A stretch of DNA of 64,000 nucleotides from Ignavibacteriales bacterium (lineage in GTDB: Bacteria; Bacteroidota; Ignavibacteria; Ignavibacteriales; Melioribacteraceae): assembly GCA_020635275.1 (NCBI GenBank), contig JACKAA010000003.1, forward strand, positions 124,001 through 188,000, given 5' to 3'. Below, in pieces: positions 18,997 to 29,374 of the stretch; the first letter of the stretch is position 1, and every line of letters begins with the position of its first letter. The position numbers and the translations under genes were made by a program. The notes below the pieces were generated by a model, which saw only the letters and a list, made by a program, of their open reading frames with translations, was not told the DNA's origin and ran no database searches.

Positions 18997-19718
18997 TTAT
19001 TATTCCAGTCAATAATCTCAAAATTTCCATTTTCAAATTTACCATAACAAGGCTGATTTAACCAAGTTCCAAGATTAATATATTTTCCATTTTTATAGTC
19101 TTCAACTTTTCTTATATGTGTATGGCCAAATAAAACGTAATCATAACCTTGATCAATTTTCTTTTTCGCTGCCTCATAAAGTCCATCTTTTTGACCATAA
19201 GATTTCTCAGTCGTATAATCTCTACTTTTTCTGCTTGATGAACTTGCTAACCAAATACCAAAATCCGGATGAAGTAATGAATACAACTTTTGAATAGATT
19301 TGTTCCTTAAAATTTTCTTTAGAATATTATAGCCAAGATCATTTTCTACCAAACCATCACCGTGACCTAAAAAGAACTTTTTGCCATCAATTTCAAATTG
19401 AGCGGCATCTTCATACAGAATTGTTCCTATTTCTTTTTCAAAGAAATCCCGATGCATAAAATCATGATTTCCAATAAAGTAGTGAACTTCAATTTTATTT
19501 TTTACAAGTTCATTAATTGCAGTAAATGTTCTGAAATAACCTTTTTGAATTACTCTTTTGTACTCAAACCAATAATCAAACAGATCTCCCAATATGAAAA
19601 GTTTATCAATTCTGCCGTTGCAAAATTTAAGGAATTCAACAAACGATTCTTCCCTCAATTTTTCATTTTTAGAATCAAGTAAACCAAAATGCAGATCAGA
19701 TACAAAAAATGAAGTCAA
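18993..19718 (-). CDS. lpxH: UDP-2,3-diacylglucosamine diphosphatase LpxH-like
   Basis: This 241-residue metallophosphoesterase has the five metal-site motifs in order: SDLH (7-10), GDLFDYW (44-50), GNHDF (83-87), GHGDG (118-122) and GHTH (198-201). This set is typical of LpxH, which hydrolyses UDP-2,3-diacylglucosamine to lipid X in lipid A synthesis at the inner membrane. The start is TTG at 19718. The PBP gene overlaps its end by four bases. A related LpxH2-type phosphoesterase is the alternative. Confidence 0.85.
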   Translation of the reverse strand: MTSFFVSDLHFGLLDSKNEKLREESFVEFLKFCNGRIDKLFILGDLFDYWFEYKRVIQKGYFRTFTAINELVKNKIEVHYFIGNHDFMHRDFFEKEIGTILYEDAAQFEIDGKKFFLGHGDGLVENDLGYNILKKILRNKSIQKLYSLLHPDFGIWLASSSSRKSRDYTTEKSYGQKDGLYEAAKKKIDQGYDYVLFGHTHIRKVEDYKNGKYINLGTWLNQPCYGKFENGNFEIIDWNNK

Positions 19719-19787
19719 ATAATTCTCAATTTTAATTTAAGCTATAAATTTAATACTTTTTTCAATAATGCTCATTATAAAGGAAGG

Positions 19788-21509
19788 TTAATTTTCGGAT
19801 TCTTTATATTGAATTTCTGCTGCAACCCAGTTATCCGGATCTAAATCAATTTTAGTAATTCTATAATTGAAATTAAATTTTAAATTTTCAGTTCGTTCAT
19901 CAATTTTAACCGTTTTTCTTATTTTTCTTTTATTCTCAATGTAAAAGTCTAAATCTAATGTAAAATTGTAAGTTTCATAACCATTTTGTACTTGGTCAAT
20001 ATTTAGTTCAATATCAGTATAATTATTTGTTGGATGCATAAGTTTATAATTATATTCCAATTCAATTTTGCCAATACCGTCAAAAATCCACTGTTTAAAA
20101 AAGTAATTGTAATTTTCTCCGGTCAATTCTTCAACTACTTTAATAAAGTCAATTGTTGACACATTTTTGTATTTAAAGTTTTCATAATATTTTTTTAAGA
20201 TTGCAAAAAAAGTTTCATCTCCAACTTCTTTTCTAAGCATGTGTAAAACCCAAGCACCTTTATTGTAAACGGTTCTGCTAAATAATTCTTCTGGTGCAAA
20301 AAGTCTTGTATCTGAAAAATCAGTCAAATATTTTCTCATTGTTGATTTTAGTGCTGAAGAGTCACTTTCTTTTTCCCAGTATAAAGCTTCAGAATAAGTG
20401 GCAAAACCTTCATTCAGCCAAATGTCATTCCAGTTAGAAATTGTGACAGCATTTCCCCACCATTGATGAGCTAATTCGTGCACAAGCATTCCCGTAAAAA
20501 ATTTATGACCGCTAATAAAATTTTGACCTATTCCGGTAATAGTCTGATTTTCCATTGCACCGTAGCTCCATAAAAATTCTGCAACTCCATATTTTTCTTC
20601 CAAAAACGGATACTCACCAAACATTTCTGAAAAGTATTTGATTGCAGTAGGATGAAATGCAAAATCCCTTTTGGCTTTTTCTAATTTATCTTCAAAGACG
20701 TAATATTTTATTGCCATTGAATCATTTCTATTTGAAATGTATAAATCCTCATATTGCAGATATTTTGCAGAATAGATAGAAATTAAATAAGTTGAAATTG
20801 GATATGTTGTTTTCCAATGTGCAGTTTTTCTGTCCATTTTACTGGATTCACTTACTAAAATTCCATTAGATACTGATGTCATATTTGAATCATTTGTAAT
20901 AAAAATGTCAGTCAAAACCTTATCATTAGGAATATCATTACAAGGAAACCAAGTTGATGCAAAAATCGGTTCGTTAATTGTGTAGACAACCGGAGAATTC
21001 TTATACTCAGCAAACGTAAATGATCCGAATCCTAAATTTTCCGGTTCCCCTCTATAAGAAATCTCAACTTTAAAAGTATCAGTAATTATTTTATCTGAAA
21101 TAATAATTAATTTGTCATTTTCATAATTATAATTGCACTTTTTATCATTTAGCAAAACTTTGGATAATCTGAATCCATCATTGAAATTAAGCTCAATATT
21201 TTTAACTTTATCAACATTTGTTGTTCCAGTAATAATTGTTTTACTATTGATTTGCTTCTCTATTGGGTTAAGTTCCAAATGTATTTCATAATGAAGTATA
21301 TTAAGTTTATCTGCTTCTTTAGGAATATAATCTTCAATTTCTTCAATATCAGCAGTTTGAATCGAAAATCCGCTTTTAACAAATCTTTCGGAATCAACAT
21401 AGGAAATATTGTATCTTTCAATTAATGAATTAATTCCAAAGGCAATCAAAACCGATATTAAAAAAAGTGATGTTAAAGCAATTATTAAATATTTTTTCTT
21501 GACTTTCAT
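19788..21509 (-). CDS. M1 family metallopeptidase (aminopeptidase N-like), membrane-anchored
   Basis: About 573 residues. An N-terminal membrane anchor (YLIIALTSLFLISVLIAFGI) places the enzyme outside the cytoplasm. The exopeptidase motif GAMENQTITG and the zinc site HELAHQWWGN (near residue 344), followed 18 residues later by NEGFATY, define the M1 gluzincin family. It is shorter than full aminopeptidase N, lacking the C-terminal helical domain. A TTG two codons upstream (21515) is possible; the ATG at 21509 was chosen. It is transcribed divergently from glgC across about 110 bases. Confidence 0.93.
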   Translation of the reverse strand: MKVKKKYLIIALTSLFLISVLIAFGINSLIERYNISYVDSERFVKSGFSIQTADIEEIEDYIPKEADKLNILHYEIHLELNPIEKQINSKTIITGTTNVDKVKNIELNFNDGFRLSKVLLNDKKCNYNYENDKLIIISDKIITDTFKVEISYRGEPENLGFGSFTFAEYKNSPVVYTINEPIFASTWFPCNDIPNDKVLTDIFITNDSNMTSVSNGILVSESSKMDRKTAHWKTTYPISTYLISIYSAKYLQYEDLYISNRNDSMAIKYYVFEDKLEKAKRDFAFHPTAIKYFSEMFGEYPFLEEKYGVAEFLWSYGAMENQTITGIGQNFISGHKFFTGMLVHELAHQWWGNAVTISNWNDIWLNEGFATYSEALYWEKESDSSALKSTMRKYLTDFSDTRLFAPEELFSRTVYNKGAWVLHMLRKEVGDETFFAILKKYYENFKYKNVSTIDFIKVVEELTGENYNYFFKQWIFDGIGKIELEYNYKLMHPTNNYTDIELNIDQVQNGYETYNFTLDLDFYIENKRKIRKTVKIDERTENLKFNFNYRITKIDLDPDNWVAAEIQYKESEN

Positions 21510-21622
21510 TAACAAAAAAAGTAATTATAAAAAGATAACATGATTATTTTTGCCCTAAACTATTTTCATAATTAGACTTTCAATAATAGCAAATAAATTT
21601 AGCAAAATAAAAAGAGCTTAAT

Positions 21623-22864
21623 ATGGCATTCACCGGATCAAGACTACAACGCGAAACTCTAACTATGATATTGGCAGGCGGGCAAGGGAACCGTTTACAT
21701 CCGTTAACCGGAATGAGAACCAAACCTTCAGTTCCATTTGGAGGTAAATATCGTATAATTGATTTTGCACTTTCAAATTGTTTAAACTCTGGGTTAAGAA
21801 AAATATATGTATTAACTCAATACAAATCTGATTCACTTAATCAACATTTATATGAAGCGTGGAATATTTTTAATCCTGAATTAGGCGAATTTATATATTC
21901 TGTGCCGCCTCAGCAAAAAACCGGTAACGAATGGTACCAGGGAACTGCAGATGCTATCTACCAAAATTTAAATTTAATGAGGCAGAGGGATTATACATGG
22001 TGTGTTGTTCTAGGCGGTGATCATATTTACAAAATGGATTATATGAAAATGCTTCAATATCATATTGAGAAAAAAGCAGACTTATCCATTGCGAACATTA
22101 TTATTCCAAAAGAACAGGCAACTCGTTTTGGTGTTATAGAAATTGATGAAGATTACAAAGTATTATCATTTATCGAAAAGCCTGAAGATCCACCGGAAAT
22201 TCCAGGAAAACCGGGATCTTCATTTGCAAATATGGGTATTTATATTTTTAATGTAAAAGTTTTAACTGATGTAATAAAAGAATTGACTGATAAAAAAGTA
22301 CCAAATTTGGATTTTGGAAAACATGTAATTCCAAGAATGATTGAAAAAAAATATAATATACGTGCATTTAGGTTTGAAGATGAAAATTCAACTACTTCGC
22401 CATATTGGGTTGACGTTGGTACAATTGAAAGTTATTACAAAGCAAGCATGGATCTTTTGAGTGTAAATCCGGAATTTAATTTATATGATTCAAGTTGGCC
22501 GTTACGTACAAAGCAGCAACAATCACCTCCTGCAAAAACACTTTCTCATGAGGGTGAAAGAGTGGGCAGGGCAATAAATTCTTTAATTACAGACGGTACA
22601 ATAATTTCCGGCGGTTTGGTTGAAAGATCAATTATTGGACCAAGCGTTAGAGTAAACAGTTATACTTATATCACAGATTCGATCATAATGGATCGATGTA
22701 ATATCGGCAGGCATGCAAAAATCCGTAGAGCAATTATTGATAAAAATGTAAATGTTCCGGAACATGAAGAAATTGGTTTTGATCCGGATATTGACAGAAA
22801 AAGGTTCACTGTAACTGAAACAGGTATAGTTGTAATTCCAAAAAATTATCAATTCGAAAGTTAA
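21623..22864 (+). CDS. glgC: Glucose-1-phosphate adenylyltransferase GlgC
   Basis: This 413-residue enzyme makes ADP-glucose, the donor for glycogen synthesis. The N-terminal nucleotide site is ILAGGQGNRLHPLTGMRTKP and the substrate site includes FIEKPEDPPEIPGKPGSSFANMGIYIF-type sequence. The C-terminus is a left-handed beta-helix (GRAINSLITDGTIISGG, IMDRCNIGRHAKIRRAIID). Length fits the family. It is the first gene after the divergent promoter shared with the M1 peptidase; the other glycogen genes are not in this window. Confidence 0.96.
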   Translation: MAFTGSRLQRETLTMILAGGQGNRLHPLTGMRTKPSVPFGGKYRIIDFALSNCLNSGLRKIYVLTQYKSDSLNQHLYEAWNIFNPELGEFIYSVPPQQKTGNEWYQGTADAIYQNLNLMRQRDYTWCVVLGGDHIYKMDYMKMLQYHIEKKADLSIANIIIPKEQATRFGVIEIDEDYKVLSFIEKPEDPPEIPGKPGSSFANMGIYIFNVKVLTDVIKELTDKKVPNLDFGKHVIPRMIEKKYNIRAFRFEDENSTTSPYWVDVGTIESYYKASMDLLSVNPEFNLYDSSWPLRTKQQQSPPAKTLSHEGERVGRAINSLITDGTIISGGLVERSIIGPSVRVNSYTYITDSIIMDRCNIGRHAKIRRAIIDKNVNVPEHEEIGFDPDIDRKRFTVTETGIVVIPKNYQFES

Positions 22865-22885
22865 GCCCCAAAGAAAATATTGAAA

Positions 22886-22921
22886 ATGCGAAAGATGAAA
22901 TTTATATTTTGTCTTTCGTAT
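22886..22921 (+). terminator. Possible hairpin terminator after glgC
   Basis: An inverted repeat ATGCGAAAGA / TCTTTCGTAT (one G-T pair) surrounds a 16-base AT loop between glgC and uvrC. The downstream tract is only moderately T-rich, so this is a weak call. Confidence 0.35.
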
Positions 22922-22942
22922 TATTCTATCATTTAATTTACA

Positions 22943-24781
22943 ATGGATAAAGATTTAAAAGCAAAAATTTCCGCAGTTCCGGCATTGCCTGGAATCTATC
23001 AGTTTTTAAATAAGGATAGAAAAATTATATATATAGGGAAAGCCAAAAATCTTAGAAGCAGAATACACTCATATTTTAGAACAAAATTAGATTCTCCTAA
23101 AACTGAAGCACTTGTAAGCAAAGTAAATGATTTTGATATTATTGCCACAGAAAATGAAATTGAAGCATTAGTTTTAGAAAATAACCTTATAAAAAAACAC
23201 AAACCTCGCTATAACGTTAATTTAAAAGATGATAAAACTTATCCATACATTCGAGTAACAAAAGAACCTTACCCGCAAATTTTTCCAACTAGAGATGTAA
23301 TTCAGGATGGATCAAGATATTTTGGTCCATATACAGACGTAAAAAGTATGAAAGCTTCATTAAGATTAATAAACAAAACTTTTAAAATTAGAAGCTGTAC
23401 TTATCAAATTGATGAAGAAGTAATTAAGCAAAAGAAAATAAAAGTTTGTTTGGATTATCATATAAAAAAATGTGACGGACCTTGCGAAGGATTAATTACT
23501 ACTGAAAATTATGGAAAAATGGTTGATCAAGTTGTAAAAGTTTTAAGAGGCAAAACAAATATTTTATTGGATGAACTGAAAGAAGAAATGTTTGAAGCCA
23601 GTCAAAAATTAAATTTTGAAAAAGCCGGTGAACTGCGTGATAAAATTGAACAGTTACGAGTTTATTCAGAAAAGCAAAAAATTGTAACAAATGATTTTGA
23701 TGATAAAGATATTGTTTCTATTGCTGTTGAAGCCAAAGATGTTGCATGTACAATTTTGATTATTAGAAATGGCCGACTTGTTGGTAAAAGACAGCTAAAA
23801 CTAAATGCAGAAATTGATGAAGAATTGGATAAAATTTATAATGCAGCACTAAAATTTTATTACGGTGAATTTGTTGAAATTCCTCAAAGTATAATTTTAG
23901 AAATTCTGCCTTTTGATAATGAAACATTGCTTGAATGGTTAAATTCCAGGTCAGATAGAAAAGTTAAATTTGTGGTGCCCAAAATTCAAAGCGAGGCAAA
24001 ATCACTTTTACATATGTGCAAACAGAATGCTATACTTCAGTTGAAAGATATTCAACTTCAAAAAATGAAAAAAGAAGGAAATTTACCTTATGTTCTCTCA
24101 TCATTAAAAAGAGATTTACGATTAACAAACCTACCTAGAAAAATTGAGTGTTTTGATATTTCTAATCTTCAAGGAACAGATACTGTTGCAAGTATGGTTG
24201 TTTTTGTTGATGGAAAACCAAAAAAATCTTTATACAGAAAGTACATCATTAAAAGTGTTGATGGACCAAATGATTTTGCAAGTATGCAGGAAGTTATAGA
24301 AAGAAGATATTCAAGATTGCTTGAAGAAAATGAACAACTGCCCGATTTAATTATGGTTGATGGCGGTAAAGGTCAGCTTTCAAGTGCAGTTGAAATATTA
24401 GATAATCTAGGCATTAAGAATTACGAAATTATTGGTTTAGCAAAAAGATTAGAAGAAGTTTTCTTTCCGGGTATTTCTGAAGCACAGACAATTCCTAAAA
24501 CTTCATCAAGTTTAAAACTTCTCCAGCATTTGCGCGATGAAGCCCACAGGTTTGCAATTACGTTTCATCGTAAAAGACGGGACGGAAGAACTTTACAAAC
24601 CGAGTTGACAGAAATAAAAGGTATTGGTAAAAAAGTAGCAGAAAAACTACTGCAGAATTTTAATAGCATTAATGAAATAAAGTTAGCTACAGAAGAAGAG
24701 CTAACAAAAATTATTGGTCCGGCAAAAAGTAAATTATTAGTAGATTTTTATAATTCATCAACCGAAAAAGATAATCTTTAA
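22943..24781 (+). CDS. uvrC: Excinuclease ABC subunit UvrC
   Basis: This 612-residue nuclease makes both incisions in nucleotide excision repair. The N-terminal GIY-YIG domain is PGIYQFLNKDRKIIYIGKA (about 17-35). The UVR segment (KAGELRDKIEQL) binds UvrB. The RNase H-like nuclease half has CFDISNLQGTDTVASMVVF and DLIMVDGGKGQLSSA, and the C-terminal helix-hairpin-helix has EIKGIGKKVAEKLLQNF. All parts are intact. A second UvrC-like gene, fused to an exonuclease, lies at 54722-56377. Confidence 0.97.
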   Translation: MDKDLKAKISAVPALPGIYQFLNKDRKIIYIGKAKNLRSRIHSYFRTKLDSPKTEALVSKVNDFDIIATENEIEALVLENNLIKKHKPRYNVNLKDDKTYPYIRVTKEPYPQIFPTRDVIQDGSRYFGPYTDVKSMKASLRLINKTFKIRSCTYQIDEEVIKQKKIKVCLDYHIKKCDGPCEGLITTENYGKMVDQVVKVLRGKTNILLDELKEEMFEASQKLNFEKAGELRDKIEQLRVYSEKQKIVTNDFDDKDIVSIAVEAKDVACTILIIRNGRLVGKRQLKLNAEIDEELDKIYNAALKFYYGEFVEIPQSIILEILPFDNETLLEWLNSRSDRKVKFVVPKIQSEAKSLLHMCKQNAILQLKDIQLQKMKKEGNLPYVLSSLKRDLRLTNLPRKIECFDISNLQGTDTVASMVVFVDGKPKKSLYRKYIIKSVDGPNDFASMQEVIERRYSRLLEENEQLPDLIMVDGGKGQLSSAVEILDNLGIKNYEIIGLAKRLEEVFFPGISEAQTIPKTSSSLKLLQHLRDEAHRFAITFHRKRRDGRTLQTELTEIKGIGKKVAEKLLQNFNSINEIKLATEEELTKIIGPAKSKLLVDFYNSSTEKDNL

Positions 24782-24812
24782 GGTAACAAATTATTGAGTT
24801 TGAAATTTCTTG

Positions 24813-26729
24813 CTAAACTTCAACCTTCTTTCCAACAATAAATAATAATCCGGTAAGAACACTTAAAATTAACACAATTGATATATAAGGACTTAGTCCA
24901 AATGCAGTAGGAATATCACCAAAAGTTAATGTAACAAGACCTACCATAATTGCATAAGGTAATTGAGTTTTTACGTGGGCAATATGATCACATTTTGAAG
25001 CCATTGAACTTAAAATTGTCGTATCAGCAATTGGCGAACAATGATCTCCCCAAACAGATCCGGCAAGCACAGAGCTTATTACTCCAACTAAAATTATATG
25101 AGAATCAACAGCTGAATATCCTTCAATTCCGGTAATTGTTGATGCCATTGGAATAACAATGGGCATAACAATTGCCATTGTTCCCCAGCTTGTGCCTGTT
25201 GCAAAACTTATTAAACCGCAGACTACAAAAACAATTGCCGGCAAAAATCTTGGATTAATACTATCACTTAATATCGAAATAACATAATCAGCAGTTTTTA
25301 AATCATTTGTAATTGAACTGATTCCCCATGCCATAACTAATATTATACATGCAATCATCATTGATTGAACACCGCTATGCCAGGCTTTAATTGTTTCTTC
25401 AAGTTTTCTAATACCTTGGGAGATTGTAAGTAAAACTGCAGTAATTCCAGCAATTAAGCTTGCCCACAATAATGATTTATATGAATCAGATTCACGAATA
25501 ATATCATCTAATCCATAATTTTTAATTCCTGCACTTTCTAATGAATTTATTCCGGTAAAAATTAAACCAGCAACAGTACCAATTAAAATAACTAAAATTG
25601 GAATAGCACCATTATACCATCTTGTTTTACTCAATGAAAGTTGTGATTTTGCAATGTTTGCTTTTTGATTATTTACTTCTTTTTCACTCAATTTTAATTT
25701 TCTGGCATTAATTTCAGCTTTGTGCATTGGGCCAAAATCTCTTTCCCAATAGGAGGTAATGAAAACAAAAAATAAGGCTGCAATTGGGTAAAATCGGTAA
25801 GGTAAAGTTTGTATAAATACTTCGTATGGATTTTGATCAGAATTTATAGCACTTAATCCATCACCAATTAATCCAAGTTCATATCCAATCCAAGTGCTTA
25901 TTATAACTAAACTTGCAATTGGTGCAGCTGTTGAATCAACAATATAAGCAAGTTTTTCTCTTGAGACCTTTAGCTTATCAGTAATTGGTCTCATCATATT
26001 TCCAATAATTAGAGAATTGGCATAATCATCAAAAAATATTACAATTCCCATAAACCAGCTTGCAATCATACCGCTTCTTGGAGTTTTGGCAAGTTTTGTA
26101 ATTTGATTTGCCAAACCTATAGTTCCGCCGTTTTTCGAAATTATTCCAACAACTCCGCCAATTAATAACGTAAACAGAATAATGTATATATGATCCGGAT
26201 CTATAAGTGCATTGAATAAATTTGTATCTATTAACCTTAATAATGCGGTCAATGGATTAAACTCGTAAATAAAAAGTAGACCGACGTAAATACCTGCAAA
26301 TAACGCAACAATTACTTGCCTAATTAATAATGCTAATAGTATAGCTAACAAAGGTGGAACAATACTTAACCAGCCAGGCATAACAGTCTTAATTGAGGTT
26401 TTGTATCCTCCTTCAAAAAACATAAATGAATACTTTCCGCTAGATGGTAAAAAGACAGAAATATTTGCTTCGCTTCCTTCAACTTTAGAATAGAAGGTTT
26501 GCTGCCAATCTCCATTTTTCACTATAAGATTAACAGTGTCAATAGTATTTGGAATATTTTTAACTGAAATTTTATTCGGAACTTCTGAAAGTAAAATAGA
26601 TGGATAGGAAATTTCTTGTGCAAGATGATCACTAAAGAACAAGGTAAATAGAATAATAAATATTTTAAAGTTCACTTTAGAAATGTTTATCTCCATTTTT
26701 TTACCATACAACTTATTAAATATAGTCAT
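24813..26729 (-). CDS. NhaC-family Na+/H+ antiporter-like transporter with N-terminal exported domain
   Basis: This 638-residue protein has a hydrophobic segment at about 20-38 that may be a signal or anchor. A beta-rich region of roughly 85 residues follows, and then about a dozen membrane segments. Family motifs include the FFDDYANSLIIGNMM block and the SVWGDHCSPIADTTILSS block, both typical of NhaC/ion-transporter proteins. NhaC members normally lack the exported domain, so its position on the outer face is unusual. The first ATG was kept; a second at codon 12 is possible. It faces uvrC tail to tail with 31 bases between. Confidence 0.88.
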   Translation of the reverse strand: MTIFNKLYGKKMEINISKVNFKIFIILFTLFFSDHLAQEISYPSILLSEVPNKISVKNIPNTIDTVNLIVKNGDWQQTFYSKVEGSEANISVFLPSSGKYSFMFFEGGYKTSIKTVMPGWLSIVPPLLAILLALLIRQVIVALFAGIYVGLLFIYEFNPLTALLRLIDTNLFNALIDPDHIYIILFTLLIGGVVGIISKNGGTIGLANQITKLAKTPRSGMIASWFMGIVIFFDDYANSLIIGNMMRPITDKLKVSREKLAYIVDSTAAPIASLVIISTWIGYELGLIGDGLSAINSDQNPYEVFIQTLPYRFYPIAALFFVFITSYWERDFGPMHKAEINARKLKLSEKEVNNQKANIAKSQLSLSKTRWYNGAIPILVILIGTVAGLIFTGINSLESAGIKNYGLDDIIRESDSYKSLLWASLIAGITAVLLTISQGIRKLEETIKAWHSGVQSMMIACIILVMAWGISSITNDLKTADYVISILSDSINPRFLPAIVFVVCGLISFATGTSWGTMAIVMPIVIPMASTITGIEGYSAVDSHIILVGVISSVLAGSVWGDHCSPIADTTILSSMASKCDHIAHVKTQLPYAIMVGLVTLTFGDIPTAFGLSPYISIVLILSVLTGLLFIVGKKVEV

Positions 26730-26827
26730 TTACATAAAATATTGAGAAGTTATTTTTGACCTTAAAAGTTTCTTGATAATAATACCAATTGCTCTTATAT
26801 TGTACATAACTTAATTTTGAGATTAAA

Positions 26828-28084
26828 ATGAATAAACTGAAATTACTTGTAATTATAATTTTAGTAAATACTTTAAACTTTGCACAAGGCGAAGGGGCAC
26901 TGACATTTACAACTTTTCAACAGTCAACTTATTTAATCGGTGCTGGTCAAATTGGAGTTTCCATTCCAAATGATGATGTTCTTGGTTATTACTTAAATCC
27001 TGCAATACTTGGAAATTCTGCTCGGAATAATCATGTGTCCTTTAATGTAATGCCAAATAAAACTAATTGGTTTTGGAATGATATGACTTTCCATAATTAT
27101 GGACTTAATTTGGGATATGATTTAGAACCTATTTTAAATTCGCCAATCCGCATTGGAACCGGCTTTATACATAACCGGTTTTATTATGGTGAGTTTATTA
27201 TTACATCTGAACTCGGACCAGAGCCAGTAGGTAAATATGATAGTTACGATAGTTTTAATTGTTTTAGTCTGGGTATAGGATTTGACTATTTTGCAAAACT
27301 GAATTTTGGTATATCCTTTAAAACTTTTGATTCAAATCTTGGAGCAACATATGTTGAGGGAAATATTCAAAAAGTCTCATCTCAAGGATCAATGATTGAC
27401 TATGGAATGCTGATTGTTTTTCCAATTTCTGAATTGTTAGGAAACAAAATAATTCATAAAATTGATAATTCAATTAGTTTAATGCCTATAACAAATTTAA
27501 GTATTGGATATTCTCTATCTAATATTGGAGACGAAATATATTACATTGATGAAGACCAAAAAGATCCGCTATCAAGAACAGCACGTTTAGGATACACATT
27601 GGAGTTTGGTTACAAGTTAAAAATAGAAGATGTCGAATTAAATTTAATCAGTTATTCTTTTTCTGCAGAAGCAAATGATATAATGGTTGAACCAAGAAAT
27701 GAATTTTTTACTGGTATTAAATATCAAAGCGGAATTGGAGACATTAATATTTCAGAAAATTTGATTTCGCTAAAAGCAAATGATTTAGTTAATGTTCATA
27801 AAGGTCATATATTTAATTTTCTAAATACATTAAACTTAACATATGGTTATTTTTCAGGTAGAGGTTATCCAACTGTAAATAAAACAGACGGCATTGGTTT
27901 TTCAACAAAAGGAATTTTTAAATTATTAAAAAAATTATCTAACAATTATACAATTAACTATATATCAGATCATATAATTTTTGAATTCTTTGATGCTAAT
28001 AATGGTTTAAATTCAGATTTATTTGGAAAGACACATTTGAACTTTGACAGCGTGTCACTGCATTTTGTTGGATTTGAATTATAA
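26828..28084 (+). CDS. Predicted outer-membrane beta-barrel protein (PorV/PorQ-like)
   Basis: This 418-residue protein has a signal peptide (MNKLKLLVIIILVNTLNFAQ). The mature N-terminus includes YLIGAGQIGVSIPNDDVLGYYLNPAILG, a pattern (gly-rich strand then YxNPA) shared with PorV/PorQ/UPF0164 barrels. Alternating hydrophobic strands run through the rest. PorV-type proteins act in the type IX secretion system as outer-membrane shuttles, but many paralogs have no assigned role. It is monocistronic, divergent from the NhaC gene, and its stop lies next to the SRP RNA terminator. Confidence 0.75.
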   Translation: MNKLKLLVIIILVNTLNFAQGEGALTFTTFQQSTYLIGAGQIGVSIPNDDVLGYYLNPAILGNSARNNHVSFNVMPNKTNWFWNDMTFHNYGLNLGYDLEPILNSPIRIGTGFIHNRFYYGEFIITSELGPEPVGKYDSYDSFNCFSLGIGFDYFAKLNFGISFKTFDSNLGATYVEGNIQKVSSQGSMIDYGMLIVFPISELLGNKIIHKIDNSISLMPITNLSIGYSLSNIGDEIYYIDEDQKDPLSRTARLGYTLEFGYKLKIEDVELNLISYSFSAEANDIMVEPRNEFFTGIKYQSGIGDINISENLISLKANDLVNVHKGHIFNFLNTLNLTYGYFSGRGYPTVNKTDGIGFSTKGIFKLLKKLSNNYTINYISDHIIFEFFDANNGLNSDLFGKTHLNFDSVSLHFVGFEL

Positions 28085-28088
28085 AAAA

Positions 28089-28180
<92 letters not shown>

Positions 28181-28212
28181 AAAATGGAGTGTAAATATAT
28201 GGAAACGAGAAA

Positions 28213-29355
28213 CTAATTTAAATGCAATTCTTTAAACTTTTCAAATTCGTTTTCCCAATTCAGTATTTTTGAAGCTTTTTTACAATTTGCAGTAAAATCA
28301 CTTAATAATTTTTGATCCTTTATCAACTCTTCTAAATTCTTAATCATTTCATTTTCGTTTTCCGGGTCAACATATTTTCCAACATTATATTCATCAATAA
28401 CTTTTTTCATTTGAGGCAAATTACTTGCAAATATTGGTATTCCTGCCATAATGTATTCAAACAATTTATTTGGAAGAGCATAATAATAACTTATACTTAT
28501 ATTTTCTATTAATGCTAAACCTATATCTGCTCCGGCAGTATAATTTAATAATTCAGAATGATTAACCGCTCCAATGAAATGAATTCTTTTTTCTAATTTC
28601 TTCTCAACCGAATATTTTTCAAATTTATTTCTAAATTCTCCTTCGCCAACAATAACAAAATGTATATTTGGAATTTTCTCAATAAGATCAATTGTTTTTT
28701 TAATACCTCTACCTTCTAAAATTACACCTTGATATAAAAGAATTTTTCTTTCTTGTGAAATATTTAATTGAGATCTTAAATCTATTTTAGAAATTACTTC
28801 CTTAAATTTTGGCAAATTTCTTAAAACGAAAAATTTATCAATTCCATAAGAATCACGCAAATAATCTGCATCCATTTCTCCTGTCACTAAAACCAAATCG
28901 ACTTTTCTTATAAATTTACTTTCAATTTTAGAAATTATTTTTTGGATAGTATTTTTATTTCTTAATCCGCCAAGGTGAGCATAAATTTCTCTGCTGTTAT
29001 AAAATATTTTAGCTTTGTTTTTTTTTGCAAAAAAATATGTAATAGGCAAAGTATAGATATCTTCTGCAAAATAATAATTAGCTTTTGTCTTTAGTAGATC
29101 ACGAATTAATAGGTAGAAAAAATTTAGATAAAATGATAAACTTGATTTTGATTTATCCAATTTATGAATTACAGTTTGACCATATTGGGAATTGAAATTT
29201 GGTGTTTTCCAATCAAATGAAATTGTATTTGTTTTAAAATTTAATTTATTAAGTGAGTCAATCAAATTAACTACTCTTGAATCTTTATAAGCGTTGCCTA
29301 AAAAAGTAATAATTGCAGTTTTTTTTGAAGCAGATAATGAAATATTTTCAATCAT
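28213..29355 (-). CDS. Glycosyltransferase, GT-B fold (family 4-like)
   Basis: This 380-residue protein has a GT-B layout: an N-terminal Rossmann domain (AIITFLGNAYKDSRVVNLID) and a C-terminal donor-binding domain with LLYQGVILEGRGIKKTIDLI, FVIVGEGEFRNKF and FEYIMAGIPIFASNLPQM. Such enzymes build cell-surface glycans or glycolipids. The sugar and acceptor cannot be told. It follows the FemAB-like gene with a 19-base gap, so the two are probably co-transcribed. Confidence 0.85.
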   Translation of the reverse strand: MIENISLSASKKTAIITFLGNAYKDSRVVNLIDSLNKLNFKTNTISFDWKTPNFNSQYGQTVIHKLDKSKSSLSFYLNFFYLLIRDLLKTKANYYFAEDIYTLPITYFFAKKNKAKIFYNSREIYAHLGGLRNKNTIQKIISKIESKFIRKVDLVLVTGEMDADYLRDSYGIDKFFVLRNLPKFKEVISKIDLRSQLNISQERKILLYQGVILEGRGIKKTIDLIEKIPNIHFVIVGEGEFRNKFEKYSVEKKLEKRIHFIGAVNHSELLNYTAGADIGLALIENISISYYYALPNKLFEYIMAGIPIFASNLPQMKKVIDEYNVGKYVDPENENEMIKNLEELIKDQKLLSDFTANCKKASKILNWENEFEKFKELHLN

Positions 29356-29374
29356 TAGTAATTTTTATTTTTAC

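Noticed and set aside
28213..29355. Glycosyltransferase as BshA of bacillithiol synthesis
   Set aside because: The N-terminal motifs of BshA are missing and the gene is far from bshC.
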